Origin: Elusimicrobia bacterium RIFOXYA2_FULL_47_53
GTDB taxonomy: Bacteria > Elusimicrobiota > Endomicrobiia > Endomicrobiales > XYA2-FULL-47-53
Assembly: GCA_001800315.1 (NCBI GenBank)
Contig: MGVE01000017.1
Coordinates: 68,942 to 114,683, forward strand
DNA: 45,742 nt
Reading direction: 5' to 3'
Shown: piece after piece, positions 27,390 to 35,496 of the stretch
How positions within the stretch are numbered: position 1 is the stretch's first letter
Layout: each line of letters starts with the position of its first letter
Notes under the pieces: model-generated
Told to the model about the DNA's origin: nothing
Databases searched by the model: none
What the model saw: only the letters and a program-made list of their open reading frames with translations
Translations under genes and position numbers: made by a program

Positions 27390-28682
27390 ATGACAAAAAT
27401 TGATTCAAAGTTAAGGCCTGAAACACTGGCGCTCCATGGCGGACAGGAAGCCGACCCCGTAACGGGTTCGCGCGCCGTGCCCATTTACCAGACGACATCA
27501 TACAAGTTCAAAAGCTCGGAGCACGCGGCCGCGCTTTTCGGGTTAAAAGAGTTCGGGAATATCTATACGCGGCTTATGAACCCGACTACCGATGTGCTTG
27601 AAAAAAGAATTGCTCTTTTGGATGGGGGCATAGGAGCTCTCGCTGTGGCCAGCGGCCAGTCCGCTATTTCACTGGCATTGCTCAATATCGCGCAGGCCGG
27701 CGACGAGATAGTCTCCGCGGACAATCTTTACGGAGGCACCTATACCCTGTTTCACAACACCTTTAAAAGGTTCGGCATCACCGTGAAATTCGTTAAATCC
27801 GGAGACCTGGACGCGTTAAAGAAAGCCATAACTCCGAAAACAAAGGCGGTTTACGCCGAGTCGGTTGGCAACCCCAAGCTTGATGTGGCGGATCTGGAAG
27901 CTATTTCAAAAATTGCCCATGACAACGGCCTTCCTTTCGTGCTTGATAATACGGTTTCGCCGTACCTGTTAAGGCCTTTTGAATATGGTGTGGATATTAT
28001 TGTATATTCAGCCACCAAATTTTTGGGCGGCCACGGCACTTCGCTCGGCGGAATTATAGTTGACTCCGGCAAATTTGACTGGACCAACGGCAAGTTCCCG
28101 TTAATAACCGATCCTGATCCGGGTTATCACGGCCTTAAATTTGTTGAGGCCCTGAAGCCTTTTGGTAATATAGCCTATATCACGAAGGCAAGGCTGAGCC
28201 TGCTGAGGGACCTGGGGCCGGCGATCTCTCCTTTTAACGCCTTTCTGCTTCTTCAGGGAGTTGAGACACTGCACCTAAGGCTTCCGAGACATTCAGAGAA
28301 CGCGCTCGCTGTGGCCAGGCATCTTCAAAATCATCCCAAGGTGGCCTGGGTTAACTATCCGGGACTTGATTCAAGCCCGGAGAAAAAGAAAGCCGACAAG
28401 TATCTTTCAAAAGGCGCCGGCGCTATAATCGGATTTGGCATTAAAGGCGGGGCCGCGGCAGGCAAGAAGTTCATAGATTCTCTTGAGCTTGTTTCTCACC
28501 TGGCTAATATCGGCGATGCCAAGACCCTGGCGATTCATCCTGCCACTACGACCCACCAGCAGCTTTCCGCAGAGGAACAGCTGGCCACCGGCGTAACCGC
28601 GGATTTTATCAGGCTTTCTATCGGGCTTGAGCATATTGACGATATCATCGCCGATTTTGACCAGGCTCTCGCGAAAGCCTAA
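27390..28682 (+). CDS. metY: O-acetylhomoserine sulfhydrylase (PLP enzyme)
   Basis: A 430-residue Cys/Met-metabolism PLP enzyme. It should convert O-acetylhomoserine plus sulfide to homocysteine. The PLP Lys is Lys210 in [11 protein letters not shown]; other landmarks are [16 protein letters not shown] (about 60-75), VASGQSAIS (phosphate binding, about 87-94), LDNTVSPYL and the C-terminal [14 protein letters not shown]. The length fits the MetY group (about 425-435) better than MetB/MetC (about 380-400). CGGAGGAAAC precedes ATG 27390. The metX gene making its substrate is two genes downstream, giving a complete direct-sulfhydrylation route. It directly follows the CymR-like regulator by 37 bases. 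Confidence 0.94.
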   Translation: MTKIDSKLRPETLALHGGQEADPVTGSRAVPIYQTTSYKFKSSEHAAALFGLKEFGNIYTRLMNPTTDVLEKRIALLDGGIGALAVASGQSAISLALLNIAQAGDEIVSADNLYGGTYTLFHNTFKRFGITVKFVKSGDLDALKKAITPKTKAVYAESVGNPKLDVADLEAISKIAHDNGLPFVLDNTVSPYLLRPFEYGVDIIVYSATKFLGGHGTSLGGIIVDSGKFDWTNGKFPLITDPDPGYHGLKFVEALKPFGNIAYITKARLSLLRDLGPAISPFNAFLLLQGVETLHLRLPRHSENALAVARHLQNHPKVAWVNYPGLDSSPEKKKADKYLSKGAGAIIGFGIKGGAAAGKKFIDSLELVSHLANIGDAKTLAIHPATTTHQQLSAEEQLATGVTADFIRLSIGLEHIDDIIADFDQALAKA

Positions 28683-28692
28683 GGGGATTTCC

Positions 28693-29631
28693 ATGACCAA
28701 AATATATGATGATATAACAAAAACTGTCGGCAATACCCCGATAGTCAGGCTTAACAGGATAACGAGCGGCCTCAACGCCGACATACTGGTAAAGGTTGAA
28801 TCGTTTAATCCTATGTCAAGCGTAAAAGACAGGATAGGCATCGCGATGATAGAAGACGCGGAAAGTAAAGGCCTGCTTGAAAAGGGATCGGTTGTTGTAG
28901 AACCCACCAGCGGCAATACAGGTATAGCACTGGCTTTTGTCTGCGCGGCAAAAGGCTATAAATTAATACTTACCATGCCAGACACCATGTCCATTGAACG
29001 CAGGCAGCTGCTGAAGATTTTCGGCGCGGAGCTGGTGCTGACTCCCGGCGCCATGGGGATGAAAGGCGCCATTGAAAAGGCCGAAGAAATAACCAGGTCA
29101 ACTCCAAAGAGTTTCATGCCACAGCAGTTCAATAATCCGGCTAACCCCGAGATTCACAGGAAAACAACAGCCGTTGAAATATGGAACGATACCGGCGGCA
29201 ATATTGACTGTTTTGTGGCGGGGATCGGAACCGGCGGAACCATAACGGGGATCGGCGAAGTATTGAAGGAAAAGAAGCCGTCTATCAGAATAGTAGGAGT
29301 TGAGCCAAAGGATTCGCCGGTTCTCTCGGGCGGCAAGCCCGGGTCGCACAAAATACAGGGCATAGGCGCGGGATTTGTCCCCAAAGTTCTAAATACCGCG
29401 ATTCTTGACGAGATAGTGCCGGTATCAAGCGAGGATGCAGGTGTTACCGCCAGGCGGCTTTCCCTTGAAGACGGGATATTCGCCGGTATTTCTTCAGGGG
29501 CTGCTGTTTGGGCCGCCATTGAAATAGCAAAAAGGCCCGATATGAAGGGCAAAGTGATACTGGCGCTTCTTCCCGATTCGGGCGAAAGGTACCTGACGAC
29601 CTGGCTTTTTTCGGGAATAACATTCTTTTAA
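28693..29631 (+). CDS. cysK: Cysteine synthase (O-acetylserine sulfhydrylase)
   Basis: A 312-residue PLP enzyme making cysteine from O-acetylserine and sulfide. ATG 28693 is preferred, with AAGGGG six bases upstream; an earlier in-frame ATG at 28627 would overlap metY by 56 bases and add residues unlike the family. Landmarks: GNTPIVRL (13-20), PLP Lys45 in MSSVKDR, substrate loop TSGNTGIAL (about 71-79), phosphate-binding GTGGTITG and terminal [13 protein letters not shown]. Length and motifs are standard for CysK. It may double as a regulatory partner of the upstream CymR-like repressor, as known in Bacillus; this is inference. CysE is not in the window. Confidence 0.94.
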   Translation: MTKIYDDITKTVGNTPIVRLNRITSGLNADILVKVESFNPMSSVKDRIGIAMIEDAESKGLLEKGSVVVEPTSGNTGIALAFVCAAKGYKLILTMPDTMSIERRQLLKIFGAELVLTPGAMGMKGAIEKAEEITRSTPKSFMPQQFNNPANPEIHRKTTAVEIWNDTGGNIDCFVAGIGTGGTITGIGEVLKEKKPSIRIVGVEPKDSPVLSGGKPGSHKIQGIGAGFVPKVLNTAILDEIVPVSSEDAGVTARRLSLEDGIFAGISSGAAVWAAIEIAKRPDMKGKVILALLPDSGERYLTTWLFSGITFF

Positions 29632-29640
29632 GGAGTTGAA

Positions 29641-30774
29641 ATGCTACAGTCAAACAAAGAAAGCCTCGGCATAGTTAAACCTGAATATTTCACATTCGCG
29701 CAGAGCCCCGACGAGCTTATTCTTGAATCGGGCCTTAAACTCGGCCCCATTACGCTGGCCTACGAAACCTACGGAGTTTTAAACGAGGAAAAAACAAACG
29801 CGATTCTGGCCCTACACGCGTTTTCGGGCGACGCTCATGCCGCCGGCTATCATCAGGACGAGGAAAAGCCTGGCTGGTGGAATGATATGATAGGCCCCGG
29901 AAAAGCTTTTGACACCGACAAATATTTTGTTATCTGCTCTAATGTTCTTGGCGGCTGCAAGGGAAGCACTGGCCCCTCTTCATTAAACCCCGCGACCGGA
30001 AGGCCCTACGGCCTGGATTTTCCGATTATTACTATATCGGATATGGTCCGCGCGCAGAAAAAGCTTATTGATCATCTCGGAATCAAAAAACTTTTGTGCG
30101 TCGCCGGCGGCTCCATGGGGGGCATGCAGGTGCTCCAGTGGGTTGCCAACTACCCCGAGATGGTAAAAAGCGCCATACCAATAGCCACTACAATGAAACA
30201 TTCGCCCCAGCAGATAGCTTTTGACGAGGTGGGGCGCCAGGCTGTCATGGCCGATCCTGCCTGGAACGGCGGAGATTATTACGGGAAAGCGCAGCCTGAA
30301 AGGGGCCTGGCTGTGGCCCGCATGATTGGGCATATAACATATATGTCCGATCGTTCAATGGAAGACAAGTTTTCCAGAAAACTAAAAGAAGATAACTATT
30401 CTTTCACCTTTAAGACCGATTTTGAGGTGGAAGGCTACCTGCGCTACCGCGGCGATACTTTCGTGAAGAGGTTTGACGCCAATACTTATCTCTATATCAC
30501 TAAGGCCATGGATTATTTTGATGTTTCGGGCGACAAAATCATTCCTTCCGGAAAAAAAATAGATACCAGGTTTCTTGTGATCTCGTTTAAATCGGACTGG
30601 CTCTACCCGTCGTACCAGTCCAACGAGCTGGTAAGGATCCTCAGGATGAGGCGCGCCGATGTGACATACTGCGATATTAACTCAACTTACGGACACGACG
30701 CGTTTCTGCTTGAGGTTGAGGACGAAAGCAGGCTGATAAAGCATTTCCTTGAAAAAGTATCTTCGGTAAAATAG
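29641..30774 (+). CDS. metX: Homoserine O-acetyltransferase
   Basis: A 377-residue alpha/beta-hydrolase-fold acyltransferase that activates homoserine for sulfhydrylation by MetY. The catalytic triad is visible: Ser158 in GGSMGGMQ, Asp319 in KSDWLYP and His352 in YGHDAF. Other MetX markers are [14 protein letters not shown] near the start and [13 protein letters not shown] at 100-112. Length is normal. AAGGAG lies just upstream of ATG 29641, and the gap to cysK is 9 bases. Acetyl- versus succinyl-CoA use cannot be settled from motifs alone, but the neighbouring MetY favours acetyl. metW follows directly, the usual pairing. Confidence 0.94.
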   Translation: MLQSNKESLGIVKPEYFTFAQSPDELILESGLKLGPITLAYETYGVLNEEKTNAILALHAFSGDAHAAGYHQDEEKPGWWNDMIGPGKAFDTDKYFVICSNVLGGCKGSTGPSSLNPATGRPYGLDFPIITISDMVRAQKKLIDHLGIKKLLCVAGGSMGGMQVLQWVANYPEMVKSAIPIATTMKHSPQQIAFDEVGRQAVMADPAWNGGDYYGKAQPERGLAVARMIGHITYMSDRSMEDKFSRKLKEDNYSFTFKTDFEVEGYLRYRGDTFVKRFDANTYLYITKAMDYFDVSGDKIIPSGKKIDTRFLVISFKSDWLYPSYQSNELVRILRMRRADVTYCDINSTYGHDAFLLEVEDESRLIKHFLEKVSSVK

Positions 30775-30787
30775 GAGCAGATAAAAA

Positions 30788-31381
30788 ATGAAAGAATCGG
30801 TACAGCTTGACTACAGGGTAATAGCATCAATCATTGAGCCTGATTCCAGGGTTTTAGACCTTGGCTGCGGAAACGGAGAGCTGCTGAGCTATCTTGTCAA
30901 AGAAAAGAACGCGGATGCCCAGGGGATTGAGTTAGACGAAAACGCCATTTATCAGTGCGTGGAAAAGGGTTTGAGTGTTTTTCATTCTGACATAGATTCC
31001 GGGCTTTCCGGCTACCCGGACAAATCCTTTGATTATGTCATTTTAAACCAGAGCCTTCAGGAAATAAAAAAGATTGATTATGTAATCAACGAGGCCCTGA
31101 GAGCCGGAAAAAAAGTAATAATTGGATTCCCTAATTTCGCGCATATTGGAGCGCGGTTTATGCTTTTTTTCAGGGGTATGGCTCCAATAACGAATTCCCT
31201 GCCGTACCGCTGGAACGATACTCCAAACCTCAGGTTTTTAAGCGTTAAGGATTTTGAGTGGTACTGTTCCAAAAAGGGAATTAAGATACTGGAGTCGCAT
31301 TATCTCGGCGCGAGAAATAAAATTAACTTGCTTCCGAATTTGTTCGCTTTAAATGTAATTTTTGTGATTACTAAAAACTAA
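30788..31381 (+). CDS. metW: MetW-family methyltransferase-like protein
   Basis: A 197-residue class I SAM-binding fold protein. Motif I is LDLGCGNGEL (23-32), followed by GIELDEN, then SFDYVILNQSLQEI, and the family-typical stretches IGFPNFAHIGAR and PYRWNDTPN. MetW is found beside metX in many bacteria and is needed for, or boosts, homoserine acetylation; its own methylation substrate is unclear. It starts 13 bases after metX with GGAG in the gap. The arrangement metX-metW confirms the assignment more than motifs alone do. Confidence 0.92.
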   Translation: MKESVQLDYRVIASIIEPDSRVLDLGCGNGELLSYLVKEKNADAQGIELDENAIYQCVEKGLSVFHSDIDSGLSGYPDKSFDYVILNQSLQEIKKIDYVINEALRAGKKVIIGFPNFAHIGARFMLFFRGMAPITNSLPYRWNDTPNLRFLSVKDFEWYCSKKGIKILESHYLGARNKINLLPNLFALNVIFVITKN

Positions 31382-31398
31382 GGAAAGGATAATTGATT

Positions 31399-32196
31399 AT
31401 GACAGGCACTGAGATTTACTCTATTTTACAGAAGGTCAGGTCACAAAAGCCGGTAGTTCACCATCTTACCAACTGGGTGACGATTTATGATTGCGCCAAT
31501 GTCGTTAAAGTCTTTGGCGCCTCTCCGGTGATGGCGCATGCTCCTCAGGAAGCGGCTGAAATGGCTTCTATCGCCTCGGCGCTGGTGCTCAATATAGGCA
31601 CTCTCACGGTGGATTTTATTGAATCAATGAAAATAGCCGCTAAAAGCGCCAACAAAAAGGGCATACCGGTGGTTTTGGATGTCTGCGGAGCAGGAGCCAC
31701 AAAGCTCCGGGACGATAAATGTTTTGAGCTGTTAAACGAGACGCGCGTAGATATTATAAAAGGCAATGCCTCGGAGGTCGCCAGGATAGCCGGTGAGTCC
31801 GTTAATACCAAAGGCGTTGATTCCACCGAGATATCCAAAGACCCCGCTGAGGTGGCAAAATTCCTGGCTATGGAAAGAAAGTGCGTCGTTGTTATTACCG
31901 GTAAAGAGGATGTTGTTTCCGACGGTTCCCGGGTTTTAAGAGTGCGCAACGGCAATGAAATGATGTCGCATGTCGTTGGAACGGGCTGTATGGCTACTTC
32001 GGTAATAGGCACTTTCGCCGCAGTTGAAAAAGACCTTGTAAAGGCCGCCGCGGCCGGGCTTTGCTGTTATGAGATAGCCGCCGAGATCGCCGTAACGAGC
32101 GCGGGAGGCCCCGGAACATTTAAAGATAAAATGTTTGACGCTATTTTTACTCTCGGCGCGGATTCAGTAGAGAAAATGCGTAAGGTTGAGGGCTGA
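31399..32196 (+). CDS. thiM: Hydroxyethylthiazole kinase
   Basis: A 265-residue ribokinase-like enzyme phosphorylating hydroxyethylthiazole for thiamine salvage. Landmarks are HHLTNWVTIYDCAN (typical ThiM N-terminus), APQEAAEM, LDVCGAGAT (about 93-101), IIKGNASE and GTGCMAT with Cys197 in the active-site loop. ATG 31399 is preferred, with AGGAAAGG about ten bases upstream; an in-frame TTG at 31393 sits too close to that site. Only the salvage kinase and thiE are present, with no thiD, thiC or thiG. No TPP riboswitch fits in the 17-base gap after metW, so it is likely read through from the sulfur operon. Confidence 0.93.
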   Translation: MTGTEIYSILQKVRSQKPVVHHLTNWVTIYDCANVVKVFGASPVMAHAPQEAAEMASIASALVLNIGTLTVDFIESMKIAAKSANKKGIPVVLDVCGAGATKLRDDKCFELLNETRVDIIKGNASEVARIAGESVNTKGVDSTEISKDPAEVAKFLAMERKCVVVITGKEDVVSDGSRVLRVRNGNEMMSHVVGTGCMATSVIGTFAAVEKDLVKAAAAGLCCYEIAAEIAVTSAGGPGTFKDKMFDAIFTLGADSVEKMRKVEG

Positions 32197-32798
32197 TGAA
32201 GGGGTATTATTTTATCACTGATTCTGGCCTTTCAAAAGCCGGAATATTAAAAGACGCTGCTGTGGCAGCGGAATGCGGAGCCGCGGCCGTGCAATACAGA
32301 AACAAAAGCGCCGATACCGGGAGCCTGTATACGGAAGCTCTGGAGCTCAGAAAGCTCTGCGGGAATATACCTTTAATTATTAATGACAGGATAGATATAG
32401 CTTTGGCGGTTAAGGCCGACGGAGTTCATATAGGGCAGAGCGATATGCCCTTTGAAAAAGCCAGGGAAATTCTCGGCAAAGGCAGGATTATCGGCCTTAC
32501 CGTTCACAGCGAAGCTGAAGCGGTTCTGGCTGAAAAGCTTGGAGCTGACTATATCGGGCTTTCTCCGATATTTTCAACCGCGACAAAACCTGATGCCGGA
32601 AAACCTGCCGGAGCCGAGCTTATCAGAAAAGTCAAAAATTTAGTTAAGGTTCCGGTCGTGGCTATCGGCGGCATAAACCTCACAAACGCGCGGGAAGTCG
32701 TTGAGGCCGGGGCCGACGCTTTGTGCGCGATATCGGCTGTAGTCGCGGCGGACGATCCTGCCGCTGAAATAAGAAAGTTCCAGAAGTTGTTTGTCTAA
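32196..32798 (+). CDS. thiE: Thiamine-phosphate synthase
   Basis: A 200-residue TIM-barrel enzyme joining the pyrimidine and thiazole phosphates to give thiamine phosphate. Landmarks: YFITDSG, AAVQYRNKS (substrate and phosphate site), INDRIDIALAVKADGVHIG, LSPIFSTATKPDAG and VAIGGINLTN, the last giving the phosphate-binding turn. The length is typical. ATG 32196 overlaps the thiM stop (TGATG), so translation is coupled and the ThiM product passes straight to ThiE. It is the last gene of the operon beginning at the CymR-like regulator; the 27 bases to the next gene hold no terminator, so read-through into the metal-efflux genes is possible. Confidence 0.94.
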   Translation: MKGYYFITDSGLSKAGILKDAAVAAECGAAAVQYRNKSADTGSLYTEALELRKLCGNIPLIINDRIDIALAVKADGVHIGQSDMPFEKAREILGKGRIIGLTVHSEAEAVLAEKLGADYIGLSPIFSTATKPDAGKPAGAELIRKVKNLVKVPVVAIGGINLTNAREVVEAGADALCAISAVVAADDPAAEIRKFQKLFV

Positions 32799-32825
32799 AC
32801 GCCCTTTTGCTGAAACGGGGAGAAC

Positions 32826-34016
32826 ATGAAAAAAACTTTTCTCATTGCCGTGGCTCTGGCAGCCTTTCCTTTTGCGGTTTGCTCGCAGGAAACCGTGACC
32901 CTTCAAACCATCATTATCTCCGCAAGACAATCAAATCCTGAAATTAAAATGGCGCAAAAGGCCTATCTCGCCGCGAATTACGCCGTCAATGCCGAGACCG
33001 CCTGGGCCGCTCCGCTGTTTGGTTATGATTACATGAAGGATAACGGCAGGATATACATAGCCCAGGAACTTTCTTTCCCGGGAAAGCTTTCTTTTAAAAG
33101 AAGCGCGGTTTCCAGTATGGCGCGGGCCTTAAACAGCCGATACAGACACAAACAGCTGGAATTGGATACAAATATTAAGAAAACTTTCTGGGGTTATTGG
33201 CTCGCGCACAGAAAAATTGAGATATTTAACGAAAATATTGCCCTGGTAAGCAGGTTCCTCGGCATAGCTAAATCAAAATACATGGTTGGCAAGGTGACGG
33301 AGGCTGATGTGCTTTCCGCCTCTGCCGAACTGGGCAGGATGCAGGCGATGCTTACGGAAGCTCAGTACGAGGCCGATATCGCGCGCTCCGAGCTTAACAC
33401 ATATATGTCTAAAAATCCCACTGAACCGCTGGGGCCTCCCGAAAGCATTGAGCCGCCGGCCGTTGAGATAGAATACGCGCGGCTTGAGAATAAGGTTTTA
33501 AGCGGAAATTATTCCGTTGACGCCAGCAGGCAAATGCTTCGCGGAAGCCTCGCTGACACAAAGCTTTCCAAAATGGAGTGGCTGCCGGACATAATGGCCG
33601 AAGCAAGGATAAGCGATGTTTCCGACAATAATTCGTATATGGCCTCAATGCGCCTGCCGCTTTATTTTTGGAGCAGGATTTCGGAAGTAAAATCCACAGC
33701 GGCGCGCTCGGAGTATTCCGAGGCGGAACTGCGCGCCGAGATAAATTCTGTCAGGTTATCCTTAAATAAAATGTATTTAAAATACAAAACGGATTTGAAG
33801 CTGCAGGGGATTTACCGCGCTGAAATATTGCCTTCAACGAAGCAAGCGGTTGAAATCTCCGAGTCGGGTTACCGCGCCGGCAAGGTGGATTTTCAGTATC
33901 TGCTGGATATTCAGAAAAAATATCTGGACGCCAGCGCGGAATTCTACAGGCTTTCCGCCGAGAGCCGCATGTATTACGCCGAGCTTGAGCTCATAGCCGG
34001 AGGGGATATTAAATGA
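32826..34016 (+). CDS. TolC-like outer-membrane channel of a heavy-metal efflux system (CusC/CzcC type)
   Basis: A 396-residue OEP-family protein with a Sec signal peptide (hydrophobic core about 4-18, ending near AVCSQ; the position before Cys is Val, so not a convincing lipobox). The rest is mostly long amphipathic helices typical of the periplasmic tunnel, with the two-fold internal repeat of the family. GGGGAG precedes ATG 32826. Its stop overlaps the start of the adaptor gene (ATGA), and the RND pump follows, so it is the outer-membrane exit of a tripartite metal pump. It is shorter than the other TolC-like protein at 13456 and clearly not its close copy. Confidence 0.88.
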   Translation: MKKTFLIAVALAAFPFAVCSQETVTLQTIIISARQSNPEIKMAQKAYLAANYAVNAETAWAAPLFGYDYMKDNGRIYIAQELSFPGKLSFKRSAVSSMARALNSRYRHKQLELDTNIKKTFWGYWLAHRKIEIFNENIALVSRFLGIAKSKYMVGKVTEADVLSASAELGRMQAMLTEAQYEADIARSELNTYMSKNPTEPLGPPESIEPPAVEIEYARLENKVLSGNYSVDASRQMLRGSLADTKLSKMEWLPDIMAEARISDVSDNNSYMASMRLPLYFWSRISEVKSTAARSEYSEAELRAEINSVRLSLNKMYLKYKTDLKLQGIYRAEILPSTKQAVEISESGYRAGKVDFQYLLDIQKKYLDASAEFYRLSAESRMYYAELELIAGGDIK

Positions 34017-35251
34017 AACGATTATTGCTTGTTTCGCTCCTGTTTTCTGCCGCCGCTGTCTTAAGTTCCTGTTCAAGCCATTCAGGTTATGAATTACGCC
34101 CCGCCAGGTCGTCTGAAATAGGCCTTCAGGCCATATGCCCGGTTACGAACAATGTTTTTAATGTAAGCGCTGAAACGAAAGCCGTGGATTACAAGGGCAA
34201 AACATATTTCCTTTGCTGTCCGGACTGTTCCGCGGAGTTTGAAAAAAAACTGGGGGTTGTCTCAGCCCATGACGCTCACGGGGAAGCTCATGATATGAAG
34301 AGCGCGGACGAGCCCGCGGCCGGAGCTGATGGCAGACAGATAGCGTACTGGACCTGTCCCATGCATCCCCAGATTAAAGAAAAGGGCCCGGGCCAATGCC
34401 CGATATGCAATATGGACCTTGTAGCCGTATATAAAAAAGAGGGTAACAGAATAGCCGTTGAGCCGAGTACCGGCAGGCTTCTGGGCCTTAAAAGCGAGAC
34501 GGCGCGGGTTATGAAGGTTTCAAAGACGGTACGGCTGCCGGCGCGGGTGGCCTACGACAACGAACTGTATCTCTCCCAGCAGGAGTATATTCTCAGCAGA
34601 AAAAACTTTCCAGCCGTACCGGAGGGCGGGAGCGGGCAAAGCGGTATTCTTGAAGCGTCAAAGTTCAGGCTCTCTCTGTTTGGGTACACCGATAATGACA
34701 TTAAAGAGCTTAAAAAACAGAATACGCCCGACAAGGCTCTGCTCTATCCCTCTAAAAACGCGTGGCTTTTCGCGGATGTCTACGAGAACGACCTGCAGGC
34801 TGTTAAGCCGGGTATTGATGTCACCGCGGTTACCGATACTTTCCCTTCCGTGAAGTTCAAAGGAAAAGTGATGTTTATTGAACCGTCGCTTAACCCCGAG
34901 ACGCGTTCTGCCAGGGCAAGGATACTGATTAATAACGCCTCCGGTATGCTCAAGCTTGAGATGTTTGTTAATATTGAGGTAAAAACCTCCGGAGGAGAAC
35001 AGCTTGCGGTGCCTAAGTCAGCGGTTATAGATACGGGGCTGCGTAAGGTCGTATATATAGACTTCGGAAACGGAGAGTACGAGCCGCGCGATGTTCAAAC
35101 CGGCTTTTCCGGAGACGAATATATAGAGATTAAATCAGGCTTAAAAGACGGTGATCTGGTTGTGACAAACGGAAACTTTATGCTTGATTCCGAAAGCCAG
35201 CTCAGGGGATCTTCGGGAGAGGGCGGCGGCGCGTCTGAGCATAAACATTAG
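34013..35251 (+). CDS. cusB: Metal-efflux adaptor lipoprotein (CusB type) with YHS and heavy-metal-binding domains
   Basis: A 412-residue periplasmic adaptor. Domains in order: lipoprotein signal with lipobox LSSC (Cys20); a YHS-like segment (about 38-78) with CPVT (Cys42) and CCPDC (Cys68, 69, 72); a His-rich stretch (His86, 89, 93); a heavy-metal-binding domain WTCPMHP to CPICNMDL (113-136, Cys115, 129, 132); then the membrane-fusion core (about 145-395), ending EHKH. These domains bind soft metals and are found on CusB-like proteins and Cu ATPases. The helical hairpin appears very short, as expected for this class. Overlap with the upstream gene is 4 bases. The pump gene is displaced 245 bases by a repeat island. 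Copper or silver is the likely cargo. Confidence 0.9.
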   Translation: MKRLLLVSLLFSAAAVLSSCSSHSGYELRPARSSEIGLQAICPVTNNVFNVSAETKAVDYKGKTYFLCCPDCSAEFEKKLGVVSAHDAHGEAHDMKSADEPAAGADGRQIAYWTCPMHPQIKEKGPGQCPICNMDLVAVYKKEGNRIAVEPSTGRLLGLKSETARVMKVSKTVRLPARVAYDNELYLSQQEYILSRKNFPAVPEGGSGQSGILEASKFRLSLFGYTDNDIKELKKQNTPDKALLYPSKNAWLFADVYENDLQAVKPGIDVTAVTDTFPSVKFKGKVMFIEPSLNPETRSARARILINNASGMLKLEMFVNIEVKTSGGEQLAVPKSAVIDTGLRKVVYIDFGNGEYEPRDVQTGFSGDEYIEIKSGLKDGDLVVTNGNFMLDSESQLRGSSGEGGGASEHKH

Positions 35252-35496
35252 GCTAACCCCGGATTTTGCGATAGAGTTCAGTCATGGAACCAGCAAGCTG
35301 TCATCCCAGAAATGTTCTGTCTGGGAGGACAGAAAAGTGCCGTCATCCTGATCTCCCGAAGGGAGAGAAGGATCTCTTTTGCTGGGAAGGGGTATGACGA
35401 CATAAAGAAGTCTGTCATTCACGGTATTGCAGGCGGGAATCCGGTCCCAGACGAAGCAATTTCTGTAAAGTCAAATCGCTTAAAGGGCAAAATTGT
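35252..35496 (+). repeat. Repeat island between the adaptor and pump genes
   Basis: The 245-base gap holds palindromes: TCCCAG/CTGGGA at 35304-35326, and a nested hairpin with TCTCCC-GAA-GGGAGA at 35352-35366 inside ATCCT (35345-35349)/AGGAT (35369-35373). The gatctcccg...gagagaa layout recurs at 40288-40310. Three copies of a GTCATYC-like start occur. A 62-codon open frame here (35312-35500) is translated repeat and is not a gene. Confidence 0.7.

Noticed and set aside
28627-28692. Earlier cysK start overlapping metY by 56 bases
   Set aside because: The extra 22 residues do not resemble the family, and ATG 28693 has a good purine-rich site upstream.
33409-33648. Minus-strand Arg-rich frame in the TolC-like metal channel gene
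   Set aside because: A shadow of the coding strand, with no ribosome site or recognisable domain.
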